Shown here piece by piece: positions 16,277 through 25,365 of a stretch of 64,000 nt of DNA. Numbering within the stretch: the stretch's first letter is position 1; each line of letters starts with the position of its first letter. Position numbers and translations under genes: made by a program. The notes below the pieces were generated by a model. The model ran no database searches and was not told the DNA's origin. It was given only the letters and a program-made list of their open reading frames with translations. Origin of the DNA: JANJUO01 sp942492935 (GTDB lineage: Bacteria; Bacteroidota; Ignavibacteria; Kapaibacteriales; UBA2268); assembly GCA_942492935.1 (NCBI GenBank), contig OW818654.1:4340001-4404000 (forward strand), read 5' to 3'.

Positions 16277-17647
16277 TTATCTATTCCTCAATATCTTAAA
16301 AGTTTGATTAAAATTATTTATACGAATGTTTAGTAAATACAAACCGTTTGGCAGATTTTGTATAGGTAATAAATATTCAGCTCTTTCTTTAGTTATTGCT
16401 ATGTCATACTGTTCTATCATTTTTCCATTTATATCTGTCAATTCGCATTTCAATTGTTGACCAACAAATTCAGAATCATTTATTATTAAATTGTCATTTT
16501 GAATATTTATTTTTGTTTGAATATTTGTTGTTTTTATTGATGATAAGATGCTATCAGGATTCATTGAATAACATATCACTCTTGGACTAAAACTTGCAAT
16601 TAACATTCTGTTATCACTACTTATTTCCTCAACAAGATTTAGATTTGAAAAAAATTGTTTTGGTTCTTCTACTATTAATTCCAAAGTTTCTACTGAATAA
16701 ATTCTTTCTGTTCCTTTGTTTGTTTTAACAAACAAATACTTTTCTGTACCATCTAATCTCATTGGTACATAAGAATCCATTTCCCAACTGCTGTCAGTAA
16801 TAAAATTTGGTTTCATTTTTTCTTTACTGTCGCAATCTATCCAAAAAAGTGTATTATCAAGTTGAGAAATAAAAAGTTTTCCATTATTTGAAAATACAGT
16901 TCTTCCTATTTGGGTTTTTAAAGTGTCAATAAATGTATCCTTTTCAACATCATATTTAAGTATTTTAATTGTTGTTTCCTGCCAGTAATTTCGTGAAAAA
17001 ATATATAAATACTTCAAATCAGTAGAAAATCCAATTAACCCAAATGTATATTCTGGTTGTAAATATTGTTTATCTCTTTTTTCTCCTATTTTCTTTATTA
17101 TTTTAAAATCAGATAGTCTCATACAGTAAATTGAGTCAACAATATAATCTTTCGCCCATCCAGAATGCATCGCTCTATTAAAAAACAATAAAGAATCATT
17201 TGCAGAAATTTGAATAGATCTTATCCTATCTCGATTATTAATACCCTTAAATGAAAAAACTATTGAATCAGTTTCAATATCCATTATTTTCAAACCCTTT
17301 CCATAAGAGATTAAATAATTGTATTTTTTTGATACTTGAAAATTAACAAGTTCTTCTTTATAAAAATGTGGATATATTTTTATTAATTCACCTGTTTGAG
17401 CATCAAATTTATAAATTGTATTTGTATCCGTTGCTTGAAATCCATCACTAGATCCGAATAGATATTTATTCCCAGGTGAAAAAATCCAATCTGTGTCGTA
17501 CTTATCATGCGAACCGGGTAGTTGTAATTCCCACAGTTTCACAAAACTACTGTTAAATAATACTTCTTCTTTATTGTTCTCCTGTGAAAACAATAATACA
17601 TAACTGCCACAAAAAAGTAGCAGACCATAAAAAACTAATTTCTTCAT
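16277..17647 (-). CDS. Secreted beta-propeller-like protein with T9SS sorting tail
   Basis: A 456-residue exported protein. The start at 17647 gives a signal peptide (MKKLVFYGLLLFCGSYVLLFSQ); the open frame upstream to 17806 is not coding-like. Residues 30-370 contain repeated blade-like segments (KYLFGSSDG..., YLFVKTNKGTERIYSVETLELI, NGKLFISQLDNTLFWIDC) suggesting a WD40/YVTN-type propeller. The last 75 residues fit the type A T9SS sorting domain: CELTDINGKMIEQYDI...LPNGLYLLNIRINNFNQTFKIL. It should be carried across the outer membrane by the T9SS and anchored or released there. Ligand unknown. Confidence 0.78.
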   Translation of the reverse strand: MKKLVFYGLLLFCGSYVLLFSQENNKEEVLFNSSFVKLWELQLPGSHDKYDTDWIFSPGNKYLFGSSDGFQATDTNTIYKFDAQTGELIKIYPHFYKEELVNFQVSKKYNYLISYGKGLKIMDIETDSIVFSFKGINNRDRIRSIQISANDSLLFFNRAMHSGWAKDYIVDSIYCMRLSDFKIIKKIGEKRDKQYLQPEYTFGLIGFSTDLKYLYIFSRNYWQETTIKILKYDVEKDTFIDTLKTQIGRTVFSNNGKLFISQLDNTLFWIDCDSKEKMKPNFITDSSWEMDSYVPMRLDGTEKYLFVKTNKGTERIYSVETLELIVEEPKQFFSNLNLVEEISSDNRMLIASFSPRVICYSMNPDSILSSIKTTNIQTKINIQNDNLIINDSEFVGQQLKCELTDINGKMIEQYDIAITKERAEYLLPIQNLPNGLYLLNIRINNFNQTFKILRNR

Positions 17648-17649
17648 AA

Positions 17650-18658
17650 CTTTTTCCAAAATTGCAATTCCCACATATATAATGACACATGAAAGTACTT
17701 TTCGTTTCACAGAAATGAAAAAATATTTAAAATAAAATTTCTTGAGTTTCTCAGAGGTAATATCAGTTTGCAAAAAAGCAAAACTCTTAAATTTGCCCTC
17801 TAACAAGAGGGGAGCAAGCGTTGCACTGAGTTGCGTTGCACTGAGCCTGTCGAAGTGTCGAAGTGGGGTGTGTATTGTTGGTGCGGGTTTTGGGCGATTC
17901 TACAAACATAATTCAACACCTACGGCGTTGTAAGTGGACTTGGTTGTACACTTTTTACAAACAGGTAATCCCGCTGGGATTTTCAAGGAATTTTATACAA
18001 AATAACTAATCAACATCTTGTTTACTGTATAAAAAGGAAAGTAACTAAGCTGGGGCTTAGTTTCAAGAAAAGAAAATAAATTAACGTAATATAAATAATA
18101 AGGTTAATTGTCATTAGGTTTTTGCTTTCTACTAAGGTTAACAATAAAAAAAAGGTATTTAAAAATCCGAACACTTGTAAACCTTAGTAGAACATGAAAA
18201 TCCAAGAACAAATCAACCTTATTTTTTCCGGTTTCCTTACTTTGTTAGAAATGACGTTGTTTTCCGCGACATTCCGCACTTGATGCAGGAACTAATATAT
18301 GAAGATGTCCAACACTTTCAAAGTGTTGGACATCTTGTTGCGAAAATGACTGAACCGTAGATGGTTTCTGAAACGAGTTCGGAATGACATCTTTTTTCCT
18401 TGCATCAGTATGACGATTTTTGAGGCAGTTCCAATAAACATCGGATGAAGAAAATCCTCCTTAATCCCCTTTAATAAAGGGGGAAAGGGGGATTTGAATT
18501 AATACTACATTGAAGGGTCTGAAACAATCTACCAATGACTACAATTTTTTATAATAGTGTCATTTTGCATATTTTTTAAATATATTTGTTCTATTCTTCG
18601 GAATGACACGTTTTGAGACAGTCCCTTTGACTGCTATAATTAATATAAATATATGCTT
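17650..18658. repeat. Repeat-rich intergenic region with one reversed three-hairpin unit
   Basis: About 1 kb without a gene. It contains a short direct repeat (gttgcactgag twice, gtcgaagt twice, 17818-17865) and a caacacctacggcgttgt segment shared with 6060. It also holds half of the 19-bp palindrome family (17965-17995) and a single gtaactaagctggggcttag half-element (18041-18063). A reversed copy of the 134-bp unit spans about 18269-18390, with its palindrome at 18303-18335. An aatcctccttaatccccctt-like hairpin lies around 18450-18500. No plausible coding frame. Confidence 0.75.
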
Positions 18659-20323
18659 TTAATTTCCAATCACAATTACAATTCTCTCGGAAATTTGATT
18701 ATCAGAATTATTATCAAAAGCATTCATTAACAACACATATCTACCTACTGAGATATTATAGCCATTCTCATTTTTGCCATCCCACACAAGCGAACCAATT
18801 TTATTAACTTCAATATTATTCGCAATATCTTTTATTTTTTTTCCTTGTGTATCGTAAATTGAAGCCGTCAAAGTAGCATTGTCAAATGGTAAATTGTAAC
18901 CAATAATACAGAATTGTTTCTCGCTCCCCGATGGAGAAAATGGATTGGGTGATGCTGTTAGCTTTATATTTGAATTAATATCCGCAAATACACTGTTTTT
19001 TTCTAAAGGGGTACTTTTTGACACACTGATAGAGGTAGCCCACGAACTTGGCAATTGAGAACTTGCAAGATGATTGATTTTTTCAAGACTTGTATTTTTT
19101 GTATCGATGGAATTAGTATGCCAGTCATTTGAATATGTAAGTGAATCAAAAATAAAACCATTTGCATCTGAAATTGAAATATAATCTCCAGTTTGATTTA
19201 AATTAAAAGAAGAATTTTTTGAATAGAAAACTTTGCTTGAATTTAATAAATCTTGATGATTAATAAAAAATAGTGAATCCCAGATAATTAGGGCAAAATT
19301 GTTTGGTTCAATTATAAAATCATTTAATATTTTCACACCTGTTTTGGATTTAGTAGCATCGTCTTTTATTTCACCATTTTTGAGATTTATAGGATTAGAA
19401 CCATTGTTATAAATCTCAATAAATTCTGCAGTTGTGTCATCAGTATCATACATAATTTCATTTATCGTTAAACTCGGTTCAAACGAAGAAAAATATAATT
19501 CAGTTATTAGACTGTCATTATTCTTATTCAAATCAACTTCTGAATTGATAACAGCTTTTACATTTAAATAAGTTGAAAATTTTGGAAAATCTGCAATACT
19601 CTCAATATTATGAGAATAATTACCTATTCCGTTTTCAGCTAAAATATTTGGAACATCAAAAATAATTTCACTATCTTCAAATACATTGTCATTATTCAAA
19701 TCAACAAACAAAATAAAATCAAAGTTTGCAATCGGTAATTCTCCATAATTATCATATTGAATAACAATCATTTTGCCAAAATTTTCAAATCGTATATATT
19801 TAATTGCTATATCCTTTTCATAGCGAATAACACTATTAGCAAATCCACAAGTAGCACCATCTTTATCAATAGAAGCAGTCAAATTCTCTTTACTTATTGC
19901 CGGCATTATTGATGAAATTCTTTCAATTGATTTTCCGTTTTCGCCAAAAGAAGAATGGTAGTAAACAGAATCAATTGTTAAAGAATCAGTTCTCAGAATG
20001 ATACTATCAAAATTATTATTTAATGAAGGTAGGGTAATTTGAATTAATTTAGTTGAATCGGGTATCTTTCTAATTGTTTTGAGTAAAGCAGTATCTTTTG
20101 AAATTACAGCAAAATTATATGGCTTTAAATCAAATTCGGGTAATAATTTAGAAGTCGCAGCATCAGCAATATATATTTTTGAAAAATGAAAATTGGAATT
20201 ACTGTTATTGAATAACTCTACCCATTCTGGTTCGCTACCTTCTGGTACAGGCATAAATTCATTAATAATTACATTAGAAAATGCAATTATATTGAAAAAA
20301 AATAAAAAAAATATTATTTTCAT
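18659..20323 (-). CDS. Secreted protein with two lamin-tail domains and FlgD-Ig-like tail
   Basis: A 554-residue exported protein. A short signal peptide (IIFFLFFFNIIAFS) is followed by a lamin-tail domain (VIINEFMPVPEGSEPEWVEL...NFAVISKD, residues 17-130). A middle strand-rich region follows, about 145-280, with CARDB-like character (NYGELPIANFDFILFVDLN). A second lamin-tail domain (LTINEIMYDTDDTTAEFIEIYN) spans roughly 283-440. The C-terminus is a FlgD-type Ig-like domain (ASPNPFSPSG...VWDGKNENGYNISVGRYVLLM), which often serves as a T9SS export signal in this group. The domain set is typical of surface or extracellular nucleases and adhesins, but no nuclease domain is visible here. Confidence 0.85.
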   Translation of the reverse strand: MKIIFFLFFFNIIAFSNVIINEFMPVPEGSEPEWVELFNNSNSNFHFSKIYIADAATSKLLPEFDLKPYNFAVISKDTALLKTIRKIPDSTKLIQITLPSLNNNFDSIILRTDSLTIDSVYYHSSFGENGKSIERISSIMPAISKENLTASIDKDGATCGFANSVIRYEKDIAIKYIRFENFGKMIVIQYDNYGELPIANFDFILFVDLNNDNVFEDSEIIFDVPNILAENGIGNYSHNIESIADFPKFSTYLNVKAVINSEVDLNKNNDSLITELYFSSFEPSLTINEIMYDTDDTTAEFIEIYNNGSNPINLKNGEIKDDATKSKTGVKILNDFIIEPNNFALIIWDSLFFINHQDLLNSSKVFYSKNSSFNLNQTGDYISISDANGFIFDSLTYSNDWHTNSIDTKNTSLEKINHLASSQLPSSWATSISVSKSTPLEKNSVFADINSNIKLTASPNPFSPSGSEKQFCIIGYNLPFDNATLTASIYDTQGKKIKDIANNIEVNKIGSLVWDGKNENGYNISVGRYVLLMNAFDNNSDNQISERIVIVIGN

Positions 20324-20590
20324 ATCTTATTGTAAATTAATAGTTTACGCAATTCTAAAATACAAATATATGAAAATTTTAAAAAAAAGTGAAAAAAAAA
20401 TGTGATTATTTTGCTTTTAAATTGTCTGTATTTATGAGAGAAAATCAATTTTGAAAAAAGTTTTAACTTTTATGGATTTTTTTTCATAAATTAGTGTTTT
20501 TTGATATGCAAGATAATGAGAATATTTATTGAATTTATATTCTAAATAAATTTTCCGTTTTTTTAGTTTTAATTAAATTTAAGGTGTAGT

Positions 20591-23500
20591 ATGAAAAAGA
20601 ACTTGACAAAATTAATATCATTATTTATGGTATTAATGTTTGCAGTTACTTTGCAAACAAATAGCCAAGAAGTTCGCGACAAAATGAAAGATCAGTTACC
20701 AATGCTTCTTGGAACTAACAATGCTGGCACATTGTTCTATATGAGCTTTCACCCATGTTATGAAGACGTTGGTCCAAACAACGCATTGAAAGTTTATGTT
20801 TCATCGGCTGTTGCCACAAAAGTAACATTAGAAATTGAAGGGTTGAATATCAAAAGAACCAAAATCACAATTCCTAATGATGTTATTGAATTTAACTTGA
20901 CTCCACAAGAAGGTCAGACTTACTCAAAAGGTGGTCAGATGTCTGGAGCTCCTCAGCCAACTCAAGTTTGGCAAAAAAGAGCAATTAAAGTTTATGCAGA
21001 AGACCCAATTGTTGTTTATGGTGTAACTCGTTACCGTTATACTTCCGATGGTTTTCTTGCCATGCCTGTAACAGGTTTAGGAAAAGAATATCAGGTATCA
21101 TCTTATGCTGACCCAACAAACAATACTTCTCAATGGTTCCCAAGTTATACAAGTATTATTGCTATGTACGATAATACAAAAGTTACTTTCAAACTCGGTG
21201 GACCTGAAAGTTCAAGAGTTACTTTGCCAAATAATGATACTTTGAGATTTGGTCAGCAAATTAAAGAAACATTGTTTGAAGGCGATGTTTGGTTGATTGC
21301 CGGTATTGGTCCTTACAATGATATTACTGGCTCAACAATCAAAGCCAACAAACCAGTTTCTGTAATTTCAGGTAATTTCTGTGCATATATTCCTACTTGG
21401 ATATCTGCCTGTGACTTTATCATTGAGCAAGAGTTACCTCAAAATGTTTGGGGTAAAAAATATCACGTAACACCAATTGTGGATAGAAAAAATAATTCAA
21501 TTATTAAACTCTTCACTAAAGAGCCATTTGCAAATCTTTTCAGAGATGGTCAACCAATTGGACAAATTCTTACTCCCGGTGGTTTAGCAGGTACAGGTTT
21601 TCTTGAAGTACGTTCTGACCCAGATTTACCAAAAAGACCAGTTGTAATTAGTTCAGACAAAGCTATTAATGTTGTTCAATATAATCCTGGTATGAGTGAA
21701 GACCAAATTGAGAGTGACCCTTTCCAAATGGGACTAACTCCTATTGAACAATACCAAGAAGAAATTGTATTTAATACTCCCGGTATCCGTGGTGGTTTCG
21801 GTTTTAAAAAGAATTATATTAATTTAGTTTACAAAGCTACAGTTGATGGTGGTATTCCAGATGATTTGGAAATCGCAGAGGTTCTTGGCGGACAAGTAAT
21901 TTGGGACCAATTAAATGCAAAAGACGGTAGCCCTGGCGAAAAATTCCAAGACGAAGCAGATGAAGATGGTAGAATTTGGATGTCTAAAACAATCAAATTC
22001 ACTCAAGATGGCGTTTACAGAATTCGTTCAAAAACAAAAGAAAATAAATTTGCAGCTTATGCTTATGGCTTCTCAGAATGGGATTCTTACGGATTTCCAA
22101 CTTCTGTTGCCTTAGCTGACCTTGAAATTCCTGATACTCTTGCTCCTGTTATTGACTATACTATCGGTTGCGATGGTGAAGTTGAAGATGGTGTTGTTAC
22201 AGACGAACCAAGAGATAATGGTGATAACCGTTCAAATATGGGTCTTGTAATGCTTGATTTACAAGATAGTTATAACTATGATTTCGATTATGACGATTTT
22301 GTAGTTGGCGAAGATATGAAAACTAATTGGTATCTTACTGTTATTGATCCATCTGTTGAAGGTCGCGCTCACTTAGTTTTCCAAGATAGAGTTGGTAATA
22401 GAACTGATTCTATTATTTTATTCTACCCTGTGAAAGCAATTGTTCGTACAAAAGATAAAAAATACAGACAAAATTTTGGCAGTTTCAAATTAGAAACTCC
22501 AGCCAGAGAAGCTACTTTCGATTTTGAAATTTACAATGATGGCAAGAGTGCTATTCCAGCAAATTACAAAATGTTCTTAAAACAAGATTCAAAACTTGTT
22601 GAATCAGAAAGAGCAAATGATTTATTTGGTGAAACATACTTTGAAATAATCGGTTTGACAGGTGGCAATATAGCTCCATTAAATCCAGGCGAATCAAAGA
22701 GTTTCAAAATTAAATTTACTGCTGCACAAGACGGTTTCTTCCTTGATTCTGTCGGTGTTGTAATAATGAACGAAACAGGCGATACTTGCTGGAACAAATA
22801 CACATTAAGAGTAGAAGGTTCAGTTGGCGTTCCTAAAATTGCAGCAGATGACTATGACTTCTTAGAAGTAACAGTAAATAGCACAGTAGAAAAAGTACTT
22901 GAAGCTAAAAACAGAAAAAGCGATGGTTCTTCAACATCATTAAAAATAACAGGCGTTAAATATAGCGACCAAAGTTTAATTGATGATGGCGTATATGAAA
23001 TACCAGAATTTGCAAACTTATCAGATGCAAATCCAGTTTTAGTAAATATGGATGGCACATTCAAATTTACAGTTAAATTTACACCAAAAGCAGTAAGAAC
23101 ATATCCATTAACAATTGAATTTATTGCAGATGCAACAGAACCAGACCCATTCACAATACTTAATGGTGTTGGTATCCAACCAAACCTTAAAGCAAACAGT
23201 GAAGAATGGCCTGTATTAAGAGTAGATTATAAGAGCTATTATACAGACAATGCTGGTGGAAACAGAAATTTACCTGCAGCTGCATTGATTCCTCCTTATG
23301 TATCAGTAAATCCACAACCTTATGGACCACAAGCAATTACTTTAATCAATGGTGGAACAAAAGAAGTAACACTAAAAGAAGCAACAGTAGTTGAAAGCAT
23401 AAATGGCGATAACTTTATGGTAGAAGTTGGTGGGGTAAAACGTCCATTAAATGATGCAGGTGTATTGGATAATTTATTCAAAAACAAAAAAGTATCAGGA

Positions 23501-25156
23501 AGCAACGGTCAATTAATCGTACCAGTAGAATTCCATCCAAAAACAGAAGGACATTCAAGATTGGTAATCAAATATGGAAGTGATGCCGCTGACCAAGATG
23601 TAACAACAGTATTAGAAGGATACGGAAAATATCCAAAAGCAAATGCAATTGGTATCCCATTCGGAGAATTAGTTGTTGGAAACGGTAGTGTAACTAAACC
23701 AGTAGTATTTGAAAACAAAAAATGGGATAATGATTATTCAGATGAACTTTATATTAAAGACCTCGTTCCAGCTGGTCCGATAGCAAAATCAAATAACATA
23801 TTCACTTATGATTTAACAAAAATCAAAAAAATATTGGCAGATGGAACAATTGTTGACAATCAAACATTGCCAATTACATTACAAGTAGGTGAAAGTATTG
23901 AAGTGCCTGTAACTTACGAACCAACTGCTGCACAAACCTATTCAGCAACATTGACAACAGTAAGTGATGCTGCTGCTGAAGTAACTGCAACAGTAACTGG
24001 CTCAGCTGCTATCTATTTAGCAACAACAACACCTGACCAAGTAACAATATGCCAAAATGATACACACATATTGCAACCAAAATTCATCAATAATTCAAGC
24101 AAATCAGTAGAAATCTTGTCTTGTGTACTTGATGTAAACAGTTTACCAACAGGTGCAGTAGCAAGTAACTTTACAGTAGGTACCGCAGTAGTTGGCTCAG
24201 TAGTAAATGCAAATGGTGGCGAATTAATTGTACCAATTACATTCACACCAACAACATTATACAACAATGCAACCGTAAAATTCAATCTTAAAACAGATGC
24301 ACCAAATGCAAGTGCTGACCAAGTAATAACAATTACAGTAACAGCAACATTTGACATAGTAAACATAACTGCAGATTTCACAGTGAAAGAAGTTGATGCT
24401 GGAAAACCAGAAGCAACCACATTGGTAGCAAGAGTAAAAGATGCAAAAACATTTAACCTTGCAGAACAACCAGTGTATAAATTTGAAGTAGAATATGAAA
24501 ACAAATTTATCGACATTGAAAAGAAAAATGACGTAAACAAACTTACATCAAGAATTAAACCATCAGCAATATTCAATGGTTATACACTTCAAAATGTAAA
24601 CAAAACGATAATTGATTCAGAAAGAGCATTAATCACATTTGAATTGCATGGCACAGTAGCTGTGAAAAACTTTGCAAAAGATGCAGAATTATTTACAATA
24701 TTATTTGATTCATACTTGCCATACTACAAAGCAACAACAGGAACATTCAAAGAACCAAATGCAAAAGCATCAGTTCGTAAAATAGAAATTCCTGGCGAAT
24801 ATTGCTTAGGATTCGGAACAGCCACAACAGAAGTTGGTTTGAAGCCAGTATGCGTAGATTCAATCAGACAAATCGTAATAAACAGCACAAACTTTGGTTT
24901 AGTGTCAATTAATCCAAATCCAGTAACATCATTAGGTGGTGAAATATCATTCTCAGTTGGCTTGGCAAACTCACCAACAGAATTGAACATTTACAACATC
25001 AATGGAGAATTGGTAGCAACACCATTGTCAAGTACATTAGGTGTTGGCGAATATAGTGTAAGAATTCCAATTGAAATGTTAGGTTCAGGAACTTACATAT
25101 ATGAATTGAAATCAAGCCATTATACAGAAAGAAAACAAATGGTAATTACCAAATAA
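20591..25156 (+). CDS. Giant T9SS surface protein: IgGFc-binding plus choice-of-anchor-D modules
   Basis: A 1521-residue secreted protein. The signal peptide covers about residues 1-26 (LFMVLMFAVTLQTNSQ). An IgGFc-binding-type N-terminal domain follows to about 500 (GTLFYMSFHPCYED...KVYVSSAVATKVTLEI, ITGSTIKANKPVSVISGNFCAYIP). Then come several Ig-like/ASH choice-of-anchor-D repeats (PVEFHPKTEGHSRLVIKYGSDAADQ and VPITFTPTTLYNNATVKFNL are repeat ends). It ends with a type A sorting tail (INPNPVTSLGGEISFSVG...GTYIYELKSSHYTERKQMVI). The ribosome site aaggtg precedes the ATG. A strong terminator follows, fitting high expression. Codon choice shifts towards A-ending codons from about 22830. It is a paralogue of the gene at 49604. 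Confidence 0.9.
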   Translation: MKKNLTKLISLFMVLMFAVTLQTNSQEVRDKMKDQLPMLLGTNNAGTLFYMSFHPCYEDVGPNNALKVYVSSAVATKVTLEIEGLNIKRTKITIPNDVIEFNLTPQEGQTYSKGGQMSGAPQPTQVWQKRAIKVYAEDPIVVYGVTRYRYTSDGFLAMPVTGLGKEYQVSSYADPTNNTSQWFPSYTSIIAMYDNTKVTFKLGGPESSRVTLPNNDTLRFGQQIKETLFEGDVWLIAGIGPYNDITGSTIKANKPVSVISGNFCAYIPTWISACDFIIEQELPQNVWGKKYHVTPIVDRKNNSIIKLFTKEPFANLFRDGQPIGQILTPGGLAGTGFLEVRSDPDLPKRPVVISSDKAINVVQYNPGMSEDQIESDPFQMGLTPIEQYQEEIVFNTPGIRGGFGFKKNYINLVYKATVDGGIPDDLEIAEVLGGQVIWDQLNAKDGSPGEKFQDEADEDGRIWMSKTIKFTQDGVYRIRSKTKENKFAAYAYGFSEWDSYGFPTSVALADLEIPDTLAPVIDYTIGCDGEVEDGVVTDEPRDNGDNRSNMGLVMLDLQDSYNYDFDYDDFVVGEDMKTNWYLTVIDPSVEGRAHLVFQDRVGNRTDSIILFYPVKAIVRTKDKKYRQNFGSFKLETPAREATFDFEIYNDGKSAIPANYKMFLKQDSKLVESERANDLFGETYFEIIGLTGGNIAPLNPGESKSFKIKFTAAQDGFFLDSVGVVIMNETGDTCWNKYTLRVEGSVGVPKIAADDYDFLEVTVNSTVEKVLEAKNRKSDGSSTSLKITGVKYSDQSLIDDGVYEIPEFANLSDANPVLVNMDGTFKFTVKFTPKAVRTYPLTIEFIADATEPDPFTILNGVGIQPNLKANSEEWPVLRVDYKSYYTDNAGGNRNLPAAALIPPYVSVNPQPYGPQAITLINGGTKEVTLKEATVVESINGDNFMVEVGGVKRPLNDAGVLDNLFKNKKVSGSNGQLIVPVEFHPKTEGHSRLVIKYGSDAADQDVTTVLEGYGKYPKANAIGIPFGELVVGNGSVTKPVVFENKKWDNDYSDELYIKDLVPAGPIAKSNNIFTYDLTKIKKILADGTIVDNQTLPITLQVGESIEVPVTYEPTAAQTYSATLTTVSDAAAEVTATVTGSAAIYLATTTPDQVTICQNDTHILQPKFINNSSKSVEILSCVLDVNSLPTGAVASNFTVGTAVVGSVVNANGGELIVPITFTPTTLYNNATVKFNLKTDAPNASADQVITITVTATFDIVNITADFTVKEVDAGKPEATTLVARVKDAKTFNLAEQPVYKFEVEYENKFIDIEKKNDVNKLTSRIKPSAIFNGYTLQNVNKTIIDSERALITFELHGTVAVKNFAKDAELFTILFDSYLPYYKATTGTFKEPNAKASVRKIEIPGEYCLGFGTATTEVGLKPVCVDSIRQIVINSTNFGLVSINPNPVTSLGGEISFSVGLANSPTELNIYNINGELVATPLSSTLGVGEYSVRIPIEMLGSGTYIYELKSSHYTERKQMVITK

Positions 25157-25178
25157 TTCCTATTTGAAGAAAAAAATC

Positions 25179-25211
25179 AGCCCTTTGCATTTATTTGCAA
25201 AGGGCTTTTTT
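25179..25211 (+). terminator. Strong rho-independent terminator
   Basis: An 11-bp stem (agccctttgca with tgcaaagggct) and a short loop, followed by a T-run, 22 bases after the stop of the 1521-residue surface protein. It is the clearest terminator in the window. Confidence 0.92.
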
Positions 25212-25227
25212 AATGATGATAGTAACT

Positions 25228-25324
25228 TAGCAGTCTGTTGCTCAATTAATACTGAAATGCTCTTGCATGTGGTAAACGCCACGTGAAAGATGATTAAATT
25301 TATACTTTGTAAACAGACTATTAG
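25228..25324. repeat. MITE-like hairpin element, copy 1
   Basis: A 97-base element with inverted ends, ttagcagtctgttgctcaa at the left and an inverse reading ctaatagtctgtttacaaag at the right. An inner palindrome is centred on gtggtaaacgccac. The same architecture is seen at 40286-40419 and 60661-60760. It carries no coding frame and sits just after a terminator. Confidence 0.75.
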
Positions 25325-25365
25325 TATTAATCATTACCTATCTTTATTTGATTATCTAATAGTGA

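Noticed and set aside
17648..17806. N-terminal extension of the T9SS propeller-like protein
   Set aside because: The extension precedes a perfect signal peptide and reads like non-coding sequence.
17650..18658. tRNA or small RNA gene in the large gap
   Set aside because: I looked for cloverleaf-like arms and found only the repeat families described; no tRNA could be recognised in any gap of the window.
24013..24576. 187-codon open frame on the minus strand
   Set aside because: It lies entirely inside the 1521-residue surface protein gene in the opposite direction and arises from its A-ending codon bias.
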